From a virus: a DNA stretch of 55,245 nucleotides. The position numbers and the translations under genes were made by a program. Positions 1 through 8,138 of the stretch are shown here, piece after piece. Under the pieces are notes generated by a model, which saw only the letters and a program-made list of their open reading frames with translations, was not told the origin of the DNA and did no database searches. Within the stretch, counting starts at the first letter, position 1, and the number at the start of each line of letters is the position of its first letter. Location: the IMG/VR virus record IMGVR_UViG_3300049215_000479, positions 1-55,245 of that record. One strand, 5' to 3'.

Positions 1-117
1 CTAGGATTCGAAGCCAGAGAGGGCGCTACGGGGTCGCGTTTTCCGCTGGTTTTCTGAGCGGTCGACCCCTCCAAACCTCGCCGTACCTCCCCTTTCGGGG
101 GATTCGGGGGGTGGCCG

Positions 118-360
118 TTGCCGGCTGACGTCGCCTGGCTCCGGGAGATGTTCGACCGGGCGTCCGCGGACGTCTCGCGGCTCGAGCGGGAGCGTGACCG
201 GCTCGAGACCGACATCCGGCGTACGGCCGCGCAGCTGACGGAGCGCGAGCTCACCGGGAAGTGCGAGCGCCTGGTCGAGCTCGTGAAGGAGCTCCGCCGG
301 GCGAAGGCGAACCAGGTGCGGCGGCGCGCCGAGCTCGAGGCGCAGGAGGGCCATGGCTGA
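118..360 (+). CDS. Small coiled-coil protein, function unknown
   Basis: An 80-residue charged protein. Residues 15-75 are dominated by Glu, Arg, Leu and Lys in a heptad-like pattern typical of a coiled coil. The start is a TTG just after a G-rich stretch; no ATG or GTG is available in frame. The stop overlaps the ATG of the next gene (353), so the two are translationally coupled. I recognise no family. It opens the rightward early/replication operon. Confidence 0.5.
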   Translation: MPADVAWLREMFDRASADVSRLERERDRLETDIRRTAAQLTERELTGKCERLVELVKELRRAKANQVRRRAELEAQEGHG

Positions 361-922
361 TCCGAACGACGTCGCGAAGGCACACCCGCGCGCGCGTATC
401 GTCTCAGCGCAGCCTGGGGGGGGGCTCACGCGCGACCAGGCGCGCAGTCGGCGGAAGCGGGAGGTCGGCAAGGTGACTGAGAACCTCCGACGACTGCCGA
501 AGTACGAGCGCGTCCATCTGCGCGTCCTGACGCCGGACCTCACCCCCGACGAGGAGGCGCTGCGGCCGAAGACGCGTGGCGACTGCGCGGACGGTCTCCG
601 ACCCTGCCCGTGGGTCTCGTGTCGCTACCACCTGTTCCTCGACGTTCAGGCGAACGGAAACCTGACGCTCCATTTCCCTGATCTCGAGGTCGAGCAACTC
701 GCGGAGACGTGCGCGCTCGACGTCGCCGAGCACGGCGGCGAGACGCTCGAGGCGGTCGGCGAGCTCTGCAACGTAACGCGCGAGCGAATCCGCCAAGTGG
801 AGGGCCGCGCGATGTTCAGGATCCAGAAGCGCGCGCCTACCGCTCTGCGTGAGCTCGTGGGCGACGAGGGCCGGAGGCCCACGCGCGCGCTCACGCGGAC
901 CGGAAGGCGAGGTGAACCATGA
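353..922 (+). CDS. Sigma-70 region 4-like DNA-binding protein
   Basis: A 189-residue protein. Residues about 120-165 (segment ETLEAVGELCNVTRERIRQVE) match the helix-turn-helix of sigma-70 region 4.2, in which TRERIRQ+E is the -35 recognition helix. A middle segment (CPWVSCRYHLFLDV) is one I associate with sigma-like proteins of Polyangiales and their prophages. There is no region 2, so it cannot be a complete sigma factor. It may be an activator or an RNA-polymerase-redirecting factor for phage promoters. It overlaps its neighbours at both ends. Confidence 0.7.
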   Translation: MADPNDVAKAHPRARIVSAQPGGGLTRDQARSRRKREVGKVTENLRRLPKYERVHLRVLTPDLTPDEEALRPKTRGDCADGLRPCPWVSCRYHLFLDVQANGNLTLHFPDLEVEQLAETCALDVAEHGGETLEAVGELCNVTRERIRQVEGRAMFRIQKRAPTALRELVGDEGRRPTRALTRTGRRGEP

Positions 923-1776
923 CGGTCTCCATCCGCTGGGACGGTATGGAGGTCGAGCTCGAGACGCTCGACGATGCTCGTGACTTCCTTTTCCACGTCA
1001 CCGGCACCCGGAAGCTCGTCGTGCTCGAGCGGGACCGTGCCCGCATCTCGGCGGCGGCGAGGCCGCCGGCGAGGAGCCTCGAGGACGTCGCGGCGCGGCA
1101 CGTCCCGCCGGTGCGCCTCGCGGCCACGGTCGTGGGTGAGTATCCGGAGGGCGTCGCGACCACGAAAGTCGCCGCGCCGACTACTTCGCTGGTCGAGCCT
1201 GAGCCCGCTACGGACCCAAAGCAGTCCAATTCCCCGCTCGTTCAGCACGTCGTCGAGGCCACGGAAGAGACTGTCTCGCCCGCCATACCGACGCCGGTGA
1301 AGAAGCGCCGCGGCCGTCCGCCGGGCCCGAAGGTCGCGCCGGGCGCGCTCACGGCAAACAGGGCTCGGGTGCGTGGGGGCGAAGACGTCGAGCCGGCCCG
1401 TCCCGAGCAGTCCGAAACGGCGCAGCTCCAGACGCGCATCTTGCATGCCTTCGCCCAGGACGAGCGCACGCCTTTGCCCGCGCTCGCGACCGCGCTCTTC
1501 GGAAGCTCGACGGGCCGCACGATCGCCAAGGTGAAGTGGATCATCGAGGGGCTCGTCGCCGCGCGTCGCCTCCAGCGCCTCGGGGTCGCGTCGTACCGCA
1601 TCCCAGAGAGCACGGAGGACGTCCCCTACGACTCCGCTCCCGACGAGGACCTCGACGAGCAGGAGCACCACGACGACCTCGATGACCAGGAGGGCGACGA
1701 AGGCTCCGCGTACGAGTCAGCGGAGCTCCGGCCCGCGACGTTCGACGGACCCATCCCGCAGATCGCGGACGACTGA
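919..1776 (+). CDS. Hypothetical protein with AT-hook-like motif
   Basis: A 285-residue protein. The N-terminus (MTVSIRWDGMEVELETLDDA) resembles the N-terminus of the next gene, suggesting a shared small domain. A basic KKRRGRPPGPK stretch at about 132-142 looks like an AT-hook. Residues about 170-235 are predicted helical and could be a winged helix (KVKWIIEGLVAARRLQRLG). The C-terminal 50 residues are very acidic. A DNA-associated regulatory role is a guess. Confidence 0.6.
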   Translation: MTVSIRWDGMEVELETLDDARDFLFHVTGTRKLVVLERDRARISAAARPPARSLEDVAARHVPPVRLAATVVGEYPEGVATTKVAAPTTSLVEPEPATDPKQSNSPLVQHVVEATEETVSPAIPTPVKKRRGRPPGPKVAPGALTANRARVRGGEDVEPARPEQSETAQLQTRILHAFAQDERTPLPALATALFGSSTGRTIAKVKWIIEGLVAARRLQRLGVASYRIPESTEDVPYDSAPDEDLDEQEHHDDLDDQEGDEGSAYESAELRPATFDGPIPQIADD

Positions 1777-1790
1777 AGAAGGAGAAACCC

Positions 1791-2183
1791 ATGCCCGTCA
1801 CGATTCAAAAGGAAGGCCTGACCATCACGTGCGACGACCCCGCGCAGGCCGCGGCTTTCGTCCAGCAGCTCCTCGGGGCATTGACGAGGTCCGTACCGTC
1901 GCCGGCCGCAACGCCCGCTCCTCGCGCGAAGCGCTCGAGCAAGGCGCGCGCGGGCGACGAGTCGGAGAAGCCCACGAGCAGCTCGTCGGCTCGGGGCGCG
2001 GTGAAGGAGGCTGTGTTCGCCGCGATCGCCGCGAACCCGGAACCGGACTTCGATGCGCTCGCGAAGAAGGTCTACGGGCGCGCGGGCTCGACCGAGCGGA
2101 ACCGGCTGAAGGCCTGCATCGCCTTCCAGGTGCGTCAGGGCGCCCTGAAGGAGCTCGCCTCGGGCGGTTGGAAGGTCGTCTGA
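1791..2183 (+). CDS. Hypothetical protein, partial paralogue of the preceding gene
   Basis: 130 residues. The N-terminus (MPVTIQKEGLTITCDDPAQA) parallels that of the upstream gene. It is followed by a basic Ser/Ala-rich linker and a C-terminal helical domain ending VRQGALKELASGGWKVV, again resembling the upstream gene's small winged-helix-like region. A good ribosome site (AAGGAG) lies upstream of the ATG. The stop overlaps the next start. Function unknown. Confidence 0.6.
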   Translation: MPVTIQKEGLTITCDDPAQAAAFVQQLLGALTRSVPSPAATPAPRAKRSSKARAGDESEKPTSSSSARGAVKEAVFAAIAANPEPDFDALAKKVYGRAGSTERNRLKACIAFQVRQGALKELASGGWKVV

Positions 2184-2377
2184 TGCGTTCGAGCTCGCTG
2201 ACCTTCGAGGAGGCGCTCCGCCGTGAGCGGCGCCGTTCGCTCGTCATCGAGCTGCTGCTCGCGCCCGTCGTGCTCGCATTCTGCTGCTACGCCGCGCGCC
2301 AGATCCGGAGGCCGCCGCGGCGCGCGTGGCCCTCTCCCGAGGAGCTGCAGGAGCTCGAGCGGAGGGCAGCACGGTGA
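2183..2377 (+). CDS. Small single-pass membrane protein
   Basis: 64 residues with one hydrophobic segment at about 21-40 (VIELLLAPVVLAFCCYAARQ), flanked by Arg-rich stretches. The ATG overlaps the preceding TGA, and its own stop overlaps the GTG of the next gene. No family recognised. Confidence 0.5.
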   Translation: MRSSSLTFEEALRRERRRSLVIELLLAPVVLAFCCYAARQIRRPPRRAWPSPEELQELERRAAR

Positions 2378-2856
2378 ACCGCCCGCTCCGCATACTCGCG
2401 AACGACGAGGGGCCGCGGCACAAGTACCCGCCGGGCATCCTCGGGCCCTGCGAGTTCTGCCACATGGGCGCGCGCTGGCGAAAGCCGGACGGCTCGTTGC
2501 GCTGCGACCGGCACTTCCACGACGACGAGCTCGCGCTCACGACCACCGAACGGTCGGCGCTCGCCGCGCGGCGCCGCAGGCTCGAGCGCGACAAGGACAC
2601 CCGGGGGGGCTCTGAAAGCAACTCACCGGCGCCGCGGGCGCCTGACGGAGGAACATGGCTGCACCGAAGAAGAAGTCTGGGGAGAAGTCCAAGCGGAAGA
2701 AGAGCGTGCCGAAGAAGTCGGCGCCGACGGAGATCTCGTCCCCGCCACCGAGCGGCACGGCCGACACGCGCGTCGACCGGTTCCGACAAAACCTGCGGTG
2801 CAACCTCACGGCCCAGGAGCTCGCTCAGCATGCCGGCCGCGTCGCCCACATCGTGA
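2374..2856 (+). CDS. Cys/His-containing hypothetical protein, 3' end uncertain
   Basis: The GTG start overlaps the upstream stop. The first 75 residues look genuine: the motif CEFCHMGARWRKPDGSLRCDRHFH would make a small zinc site. After a run of seven G at 2603-2609 the frame becomes Arg/Ser-rich and overlaps the next gene by 200 bases, like an out-of-frame reading. A one-base backward shift in the G run would end the protein at a TGA at 2613-2615, just before the next gene's ribosome site. The C-terminus is probably wrong, through sequencing error or real slippage. Confidence 0.45.
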   Translation: MNRPLRILANDEGPRHKYPPGILGPCEFCHMGARWRKPDGSLRCDRHFHDDELALTTTERSALAARRRRLERDKDTRGGSESNSPAPRAPDGGTWLHRRRSLGRSPSGRRACRRSRRRRRSRPRHRAARPTRASTGSDKTCGATSRPRSSLSMPAASPTS

Positions 2857-3269
2857 GCGAGCGCGACCTGAAGGTGGAAGCCGCGAAGGCGGCCGTCTCC
2901 CACATCAAGAGCCAGATCAAGGAGCTCGACGCGGAGCTCCGCCGGCTCTCGACGGAGATCCGGGACAAGGCTTGCTACCGCGACGTCGATTGCGAGCGCC
3001 GGTACCTATACCGCATGGGCACCGTCGTCGAGGTGCGCCTCGACACGGACGAGAAGATCTTCGAGCGCCCCATGACGGTCGCGGAGCGCCAGCTTGAGCT
3101 GCCGGGCGCCGCGAAGAAGGGGCCGTCCAAGAAGACCGCCACCGGCTGGGCCTCGCCCGAGCTCTCAGAGCACCTCCAGGAGAAGCTCGATGATCCCCCG
3201 GAGAGCGGGCCCGCACCTGACGCCGACGACGAGGACCCGTCGGACGTGGACGAGACGGCGGCGGAATGA
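2655..3269 (+). CDS. Lys-rich coiled-coil protein, unknown
   Basis: 204 residues: a very basic N-terminus (MAAPKKKSGEKSKRKK), a helical segment at about 60-110 (SHIKSQIKELDAELRRLSTEI) likely to be a coiled coil, a beta-rich middle (VVEVRLDTDEKIFERPMT), and an acidic tail. The start is preceded by GGAGGAAC. The stop overlaps the ATG of the resolvase gene. The pattern resembles small accessory proteins found beside phage RuvC-like genes, but no function can be named. Confidence 0.6.
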   Translation: MAAPKKKSGEKSKRKKSVPKKSAPTEISSPPPSGTADTRVDRFRQNLRCNLTAQELAQHAGRVAHIVSERDLKVEAAKAAVSHIKSQIKELDAELRRLSTEIRDKACYRDVDCERRYLYRMGTVVEVRLDTDEKIFERPMTVAERQLELPGAAKKGPSKKTATGWASPELSEHLQEKLDDPPESGPAPDADDEDPSDVDETAAE

Positions 3270-3799
3270 TCGACGTCGTCCTTGGTCTCGACCTGTCCCT
3301 CACGGCGGCCGGCATGGTCGCCGTGCCGAAGGACTGGGGCGGTAACTGGGAGCGCGTCGCTCGACACCACGTCGGGCACGCGCTCCCCAAGGACGCGACC
3401 GAGACGCGTCGCATCGGCCGCCTGCACCAAATCTCGAGCGAGGTGCTCGCCTTCGCGGCGCGCCACAAGTGCACGTCCGCCATCATCGAGCAGTACGCCT
3501 TCGCGGCGCGGCAGAGCCACGCTCACGCGCTCGGCGAGATCGGTGGGTCCGTGAAGCTCGCGCTCGTCACGCGCGCGGGCCTTCTCGTCGACGCGGTCCA
3601 CTCCGCGTCGGCACGGAAACTCGTGCTCGGGAAGGTGCCGAAGAAGGACGTGAAGGCCCACACTCGCGTCGCGCTGACGCGGATGGGCATGCCCACGAAC
3701 TGGACAGACGACGAGGCCGACGCCTTCGTGGTGGCCAACTGGGCGCTCTCTGCCCTCGGTGGGCACGCGCTCGTCGTCCCTCAAGGGGCGGCGGCCTAG
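3266..3799 (+). CDS. RuvC-like Holliday junction resolvase
   Basis: 177 residues with the RNase H-fold signature of RuvC resolvases: D9 in GLDLSLTAAG, E75 in AIIEQYAF, and the C-terminal acidic cluster DDEADAF at 148-154. The length matches RuvC (about 170-180). Such enzymes resolve four-way junctions before packaging and nick recombination intermediates. Its place at the start of the replication module fits that role. The cleavage specificity cannot be read from the sequence. Confidence 0.85.
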   Translation: MIDVVLGLDLSLTAAGMVAVPKDWGGNWERVARHHVGHALPKDATETRRIGRLHQISSEVLAFAARHKCTSAIIEQYAFAARQSHAHALGEIGGSVKLALVTRAGLLVDAVHSASARKLVLGKVPKKDVKAHTRVALTRMGMPTNWTDDEADAFVVANWALSALGGHALVVPQGAAA

Positions 3800-3821
3800 T
3801 CCGTTCTGGACTTCAGACGGA
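3800..3821 (+). promoter_or_regulatory. Hairpin after the resolvase gene
   Basis: TCCGT(T)CTG pairs with CAGACGGA, an 8-bp stem with one bulged T, immediately after the stop codon. No U-tract follows, so it is not a classic terminator. It may mark an mRNA 3' end or a protein-binding site in the 66-base gap, which is AT-richer than its surroundings. Confidence 0.35.
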
Positions 3822-3865
3822 CAAACGATCGATTGCATTAGCCACTCGATAGAGGTGCCGCACCG

Positions 3866-4087
3866 ATGAGCAACCAGAGTGACCGCCGTGTGCCTCGCCT
3901 GACCGTCGTCGCTTCCGCCACAACGATTGAGATTCCCGACTACCTCGTCCGCGACCTCGAGAGCGCGGTGGAGGACGTCGCACGGCGGCTCGGCACCAAG
4001 CCCGACCTCGTGCGCCGGCTCGTCGAGGTCACCGTGCTGAAGCGCGGCATCGAAGCGATGCGGCGCGAAGGAGGACGGATCGCGTGA
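3866..4087 (+). CDS. Possible ribbon-helix-helix regulator
   Basis: 73 residues. A strand-like segment (TTIEIPDYLVRDLE) precedes two predicted helices (DLESAVEDVARRLG, KPDLVRRLVEVTVLKRGIEAM), the order expected of a ribbon-helix-helix DNA-binding protein. Its stop overlaps the GTG of the replication initiator, so it may regulate or accompany initiation. The fold assignment is tentative. Confidence 0.5.
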   Translation: MSNQSDRRVPRLTVVASATTIEIPDYLVRDLESAVEDVARRLGTKPDLVRRLVEVTVLKRGIEAMRREGGRIA

Positions 4088-5157
4088 CCTGGCTGAAGAT
4101 CGACGACGCCTTCGAGGACCATGCCAAGGTCGCGCCACTATCCGACGCGGCCCACCGGCTTTGGATGCGGGCCGCGTGCTGGTGCAAAAAGCCGCAGAAC
4201 CTCCACACGAACGGCTTCGTTCCGTTGGCGCTGCTCCCGACCATCGCGCGCCTACCCCTCAGGAAGGCGAAGAAGCTCGCCCAGGAGCTCGTCGACGCGA
4301 AGGGCGGTGGCATCTTCCAGCAGGGCCTCTGGGAGGCCGAGGAAGGAGGCTGGCGGTTCCACGACTGGGCGAAGTACCAGCCCGACGAGGGGCCGCCGCC
4401 GTCCGAGAGCACGCCCGTGGCGAAGTCGGAGGCCGGCCGCCTTGGAGGGCTCCGGTCCGCCGAGGTCAGGCGGGCGAAGAACGGGACCGCTCAACCGAAG
4501 CAGACCGAAGCACCACCTCGAAGCAGCCCGAAGCAAACTCCCGAAGCACCGCCGAAGCACACGTCGAACCAAGACCCGAAGCAGGGTCCGAAGCAGACGT
4601 CCGAAGCAGGCCGAAGCACGCCCGAAGCTCCCGATCCCGTTCCCGATCCGGATCCAGATCTCTCTGGAGAAGCTGCTGCTGAAGACCTGACAGCGAGCGC
4701 GCACGACGGAGCCCAGCGGCAGCAGCGGCAGGAAATCCCAGGCAGAAAAGTCCGTTGCCCGGTGCCGGTCCCTGTCGACGACGACACGCTGACGAACCTC
4801 GACCTGGGCCTCGGCATCCCACGCGACGTCGCCCTCGCAGCCCTCGCGGAGTGGTCAGTCGCGCAGGCTTCGAACGCGAGCGACGTCCGAGCGGTCGAGA
4901 TCTGGGTCAAGTGCGCCGTCCGAGCAGTCTCGGGCGACTGGAGCGATCCAGCGAAGCGCAAGCGGATGCTCGCGGCGGTGGTTGAGCAACCGAAGCGCGA
5001 TCCCGACCCCGCCGAGCAGGAGCGCCTAGCCGCCCCGCTGGCGGCCCACCGCGAACGGGCGCGGCGCGAGGCCGAGGACGCGCTCGCGAAGGCGCCTGCG
5101 GGCAACCAGGAGCCGCGGCAGGCCATCGGCGACTTCACCCGAGGGTTCGAGCGGTGA
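4084..5157 (+). CDS. Putative replication initiator protein
   Basis: 357 residues, GTG start. The N-terminal 100 residues (TWLKIDDAFEDHAKVAPLSDAAHRLWMRAACWCKK, here broken across helices) match the winged-helix start of phage replisome-organiser/initiator proteins. Residues about 138-190 are a Pro/Lys/Gln/Thr-rich linker written by the iteron DNA. The C-terminal part (about 235-300) is helical and may contact the helicase. The next gene is DnaB, overlapping by four bases, the usual initiator-helicase pair. The arrangement resembles lambda O, whose gene contains the origin. Confidence 0.7.
   Translation: MTWLKIDDAFEDHAKVAPLSDAAHRLWMRAACWCKKPQNLHTNGFVPLALLPTIARLPLRKAKKLAQELVDAKGGGIFQQGLWEAEEGGWRFHDWAKYQPDEGPPPSESTPVAKSEAGRLGGLRSAEVRRAKNGTAQPKQTEAPPRSSPKQTPEAPPKHTSNQDPKQGPKQTSEAGRSTPEAPDPVPDPDPDLSGEAAAEDLTASAHDGAQRQQRQEIPGRKVRCPVPVPVDDDTLTNLDLGLGIPRDVALAALAEWSVAQASNASDVRAVEIWVKCAVRAVSGDWSDPAKRKRMLAAVVEQPKRDPDPAEQERLAAPLAAHRERARREAEDALAKAPAGNQEPRQAIGDFTRGFER
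4495..4628 (+). repeat. Iteron cluster, candidate replication origin
   Basis: The heptamer CCGAAGC occurs exactly ten times (starts 4495, 4505, 4528, 4541, 4552, 4576, 4588, 4601, 4611, 4622), with a one-mismatch copy at 4518 and a weaker one at 4564. Start-to-start spacing is 10-13 bases, close to one helical turn. The cluster lies inside the initiator gene, as in lambdoid origins. Coding constraint alone would not keep the helical phase, although a low-complexity peptide could contribute. Confidence 0.6.
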
Positions 5158-6551
5158 CGGCGAGCCCCATGCTCCCCCACGACCTGGACGCCGAGGCCGT
5201 CGTGCTCTCGGCCATCCTGCTCGCCGGCGAGCGGCTGTACGAGGTCCAGGGCTTCCTGCGCCCGCAGGACTTCTACTCGGACGCGAACTGCTGGGTGTAT
5301 CGGGCCGTCGAGGCCGTGCAGGAGGAGACCGGTACGGTCGATATCGTCTCAGTCGCGAGCTGGCTCCGAACGCACGAGCGCCTGCACCAGGTCGGCGGCA
5401 CGCCCTACCTCGCGCAGCTGACAGACGCGATCCCCGCGACGGCGCACCTCGAGGTCCACGGCAAGCGCGTCGCCGAGCTCGCGTACCTGCGCCGCCTCAT
5501 CAACACGTTCAAGGCCCTGGCGGCCGAGGGCTATCACGCGAAGGATCCGGTCGACTTCGGTCAGCGCGCCGAGCAGCGCGTCTTCGAGCAGGCACGCTTC
5601 GTCGTGCACGAGGAGGAGGACCACACGCTCGCCGGCGTGGTCGCGCGCGTCTTCGAGGACATCACGGCGAAGTACCGTGGTGAGCCACCGTCGGCGGAGT
5701 CGGGCGGCATCGTCATACCGACGGGGATCGTCGCGCTCGACGAGAAGCTCGGCGGCGGATGGAAGGGCGGCAACAAGTACGTCATCGGCGGCCGCCCCGG
5801 CATGGGGAAGAGCGCGTTCGTCCTGCAGTGCATGGTCGCGGCGGCGCGCTACGGCTACGCCGGCATCCTCGTCTCAGCCGAGATGCCGGTGCACCAGATC
5901 GCGGTGCGCCTCCTCGCCCAGGAGACGGGCGTCACGTACCGGCGGCTCGACTCGGGCGATCTGCGGGACGAGGACTGGACACTCGTCACCGGCCAGATAG
6001 AGCGCGTCCGCGGGCTACCCATCAGCCTGGTCTACATCCCGGGCGCCACGAAGGGCGACGTGCGGGCGGCCGTGCGGCGAGAGCTCGCGAAGCTCCGGAA
6101 GGTGCACGGCGCGCAGCTCGAGCTCGGCATCATCGGGATCGACCACATCCACATCATGAACGCCGAGCGCGAGCCCGGCGAGAGCGCGGAGAGCGCCATC
6201 AGCCGGCTCTCGAAGAGCTCGCTCTGGATGGCGGGCGAGTTCAAGTGCGCCGTGCTCGAGCTCGCGCAGCTGAACCGCGCCGTCGAGAAGAAGCCCGACA
6301 AGCGCCCGGGCCTCGACGACCTTCGGCAGTCGGGCTCCCTCGAGGAGGATGCCTACGCGGTCGTGTTTCCTTTCCGCCCCGCGTACTACGACAAGGATCG
6401 GAACCAGGACGACACGCGCGACGACGTCCAGCCTGACAAGGCCGAGATCATCCTCGCGAAACACCGCAACGGCTCGACGGGGAGCGTCGAGGTCGTGTTC
6501 CACGGGCCGACCCTGCGCTTCTACGGCCTCGAGCATGGAGGCGGGCTGTGA
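5154..6551 (+). CDS. dnaB: Replicative DNA helicase (DnaB family)
   Basis: 465 residues, the usual DnaB length. The N-terminal helical domain starts PHDLDAEAVVLSAILL, the canonical opening. Walker A is GGRPGMGKS at 212-220 and the Walker B region is IIGIDHIHIM. The arginine-finger region FPFRPAYYD and the C-terminal KAEIILAKHRNGSTG signature are present. It unwinds the fork as a hexamer. It starts with GTG overlapping the initiator stop, so the two are made together. Confidence 0.95.
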   Translation: MTASPMLPHDLDAEAVVLSAILLAGERLYEVQGFLRPQDFYSDANCWVYRAVEAVQEETGTVDIVSVASWLRTHERLHQVGGTPYLAQLTDAIPATAHLEVHGKRVAELAYLRRLINTFKALAAEGYHAKDPVDFGQRAEQRVFEQARFVVHEEEDHTLAGVVARVFEDITAKYRGEPPSAESGGIVIPTGIVALDEKLGGGWKGGNKYVIGGRPGMGKSAFVLQCMVAAARYGYAGILVSAEMPVHQIAVRLLAQETGVTYRRLDSGDLRDEDWTLVTGQIERVRGLPISLVYIPGATKGDVRAAVRRELAKLRKVHGAQLELGIIGIDHIHIMNAEREPGESAESAISRLSKSSLWMAGEFKCAVLELAQLNRAVEKKPDKRPGLDDLRQSGSLEEDAYAVVFPFRPAYYDKDRNQDDTRDDVQPDKAEIILAKHRNGSTGSVEVVFHGPTLRFYGLEHGGGL

Positions 6552-6730
6552 AGGCAAAGCACCGCCGGACGTGCGCGCGGAAGTCGCGCTTCGTCACGCG
6601 CGAGCGCGCAGAGAAGACGGCCCGCATGTGGGGTCAGCACGTCTACGAGTGCGAGAACTGCGGCGGGTTCCACTGCACGAAGTCGCCGCCGCGCGCCGCC
6701 GGCGACGAAAGCGTTCGGAGGTTCAGCTGA
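6548..6730 (+). CDS. Small zinc-ribbon-like protein
   Basis: 60 residues, GTG start overlapping the helicase stop. It carries four cysteines and a histidine (CARKSR, then YECENCGGFHCTKSP) in the pattern of a small phage zinc-ribbon protein often found beside replication genes. Very basic. No activity known to me. Confidence 0.55.
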   Translation: MKAKHRRTCARKSRFVTRERAEKTARMWGQHVYECENCGGFHCTKSPPRAAGDESVRRFS

Positions 6731-6972
6731 TGTCCTGGTGGAAACGCATCTGGTGCCGGCATGAGTGGGACGTGGGCGCAGTCGTCGCGACGTCTAGGCC
6801 AAGTCTCAAGATGCGCGACTACGAGAACGTGCGCGTCAGCGGCGCGTCCATGTGGCACTTCCGCGCGCTGCTCGAGGGGACGACGACGCACCGGGTGACC
6901 TGCTCGAAGTGCGGCGCGACGGACGTGAGCACGGCGCTCGGACAGCCCGAAACAGAAAAGCCGCCCGGGTGA
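6730..6972 (+). CDS. Small Cys/His protein, unknown
   Basis: 80 residues. It begins MSWWKRIWCRHEWD and ends with HRVTCSKCGATDVS, so Cys9, His11 and the later CxxC could bind zinc. The ATG overlaps the upstream TGA. It resembles short phage proteins of unknown role. Confidence 0.5.
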   Translation: MSWWKRIWCRHEWDVGAVVATSRPSLKMRDYENVRVSGASMWHFRALLEGTTTHRVTCSKCGATDVSTALGQPETEKPPG

Positions 6973-7016
6973 GCGAGCGGCCTCCTGGTCCGTGGCGGGA
7001 CGAAGGAGGTTACCGC

Positions 7017-8138
7017 GTGGAAGACATCCTGACCAGTGGCGAGGTCGTCCAGAGTGTGAAGGGCGGTCTCGCGAAGTTCGTCCGTCTGTACCTCGACCCG
7101 TCGGACCTCGCCGCGTACGTCCGGCGCTCCCTCGGTCGCGGCGACTACCTGCAATCGATTCGCGACGGCGACACGCCGGCGTGGGAGCGCGCGTTCGCGA
7201 TGGTCGTCTCCGTCCAGGACCTTCACCGCGCCTTCGCCGGCCGCACGCGGGACGGCACGCTGAGGCGCGCCAGCATCGACGACATCCGCGAACCCGGTCC
7301 GGTGCGGCCGACCGCGTGCATCGTGCAGACGGCCCCGCCCGCGCCGCCGCCGAAGGCGCGAGCTCCGCGCGAGGAAGACCCCGCGCGCTGGCTCGCCGAG
7401 AGCGCGGGCGAATCCGGCTACACGTACGACCCGAGCTGGACGAACGGCGGGCTCTCGGCCGCCGGCGCCGACCACGACACCGACGCGGCCAAGGACGCGC
7501 GCATCGCCCGCGGGATCGACGCCTTCCGGTCCGTCGAGGGCTTCGGCGGGATCCCGGAGCTCGCCTGGTACCACTCCGCCGCGGCCTTCGAGCTCGGCAT
7601 CTCGTCGAACTTCGACGGGCTCGTGGCGGCGCTTGTGAACGGTGGCAAGCACAGCGGCTCGAACGGCTCGCCGCCGACGGGCCCCTCGGAGGACATGACG
7701 GCCGCGGCGGCGCTCCAGCGGCGGGTCATGCTCTGCCTCGGCGAGCTCCCGTGGTCGCTCCAAGTCGTGCTCGAGCTCGCGTACGCGGACCGCCGCTACC
7801 CGAACCAGCTCGTGAGCCAGTACGGCCTCGGCGTGGCGCCGCTCGTGTGGCGCGCCCAGCGTGTCGCCGGCGAGGCGCACATTGGTCCCGCGACCGTCGA
7901 TGCCCTGCAGGACATGCTCGGTGCGTACCGGTGGGACCCCGACGGGCCTGTGAAGACGCGGGCGAAGGCCTCCGCCGAGCGCCTCCTGCTCGTCGCCCAC
8001 GACGCGTACCGGGGCGTCGCCGGCATCGAGCCGCCCCGCCCCCGTGGTCCGCGCCGCCGCCGGCGGTCGCTCCGCGAGTGCGCCTCGGACGGATGCCGTG
8101 AGTTCCGCGCCGTCGAGGCCCCGTCGGAGGCGGCCTGA
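7017..8138 (+). CDS. Hypothetical protein of the replication region
   Basis: 373 residues from GTG 7017, chosen because AAGGAGG lies seven bases upstream. An earlier GTG at 6969, overlapping the previous stop, would add 16 residues. The middle is Pro/Ala-rich. Residues about 225-330 (LGELPWSLQVVLELAYADRRYPNQLVSQYG) are helical and loosely reminiscent of a sigma-like or RinA-type activator region, not convincingly. The tail is basic with two cysteines. As the last large gene before the terminase it could be a late-gene activator; that is inference from position only. Confidence 0.5.
   Translation: MEDILTSGEVVQSVKGGLAKFVRLYLDPSDLAAYVRRSLGRGDYLQSIRDGDTPAWERAFAMVVSVQDLHRAFAGRTRDGTLRRASIDDIREPGPVRPTACIVQTAPPAPPPKARAPREEDPARWLAESAGESGYTYDPSWTNGGLSAAGADHDTDAAKDARIARGIDAFRSVEGFGGIPELAWYHSAAAFELGISSNFDGLVAALVNGGKHSGSNGSPPTGPSEDMTAAAALQRRVMLCLGELPWSLQVVLELAYADRRYPNQLVSQYGLGVAPLVWRAQRVAGEAHIGPATVDALQDMLGAYRWDPDGPVKTRAKASAERLLLVAHDAYRGVAGIEPPRPRGPRRRRRSLRECASDGCREFRAVEAPSEAA

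Noticed and set aside
1-543. Leftward 180-codon open frame at the left edge
   Set aside because: Arg/Pro-rich shadow of two coupled rightward genes with a sigma-like motif; typical of high-GC DNA.
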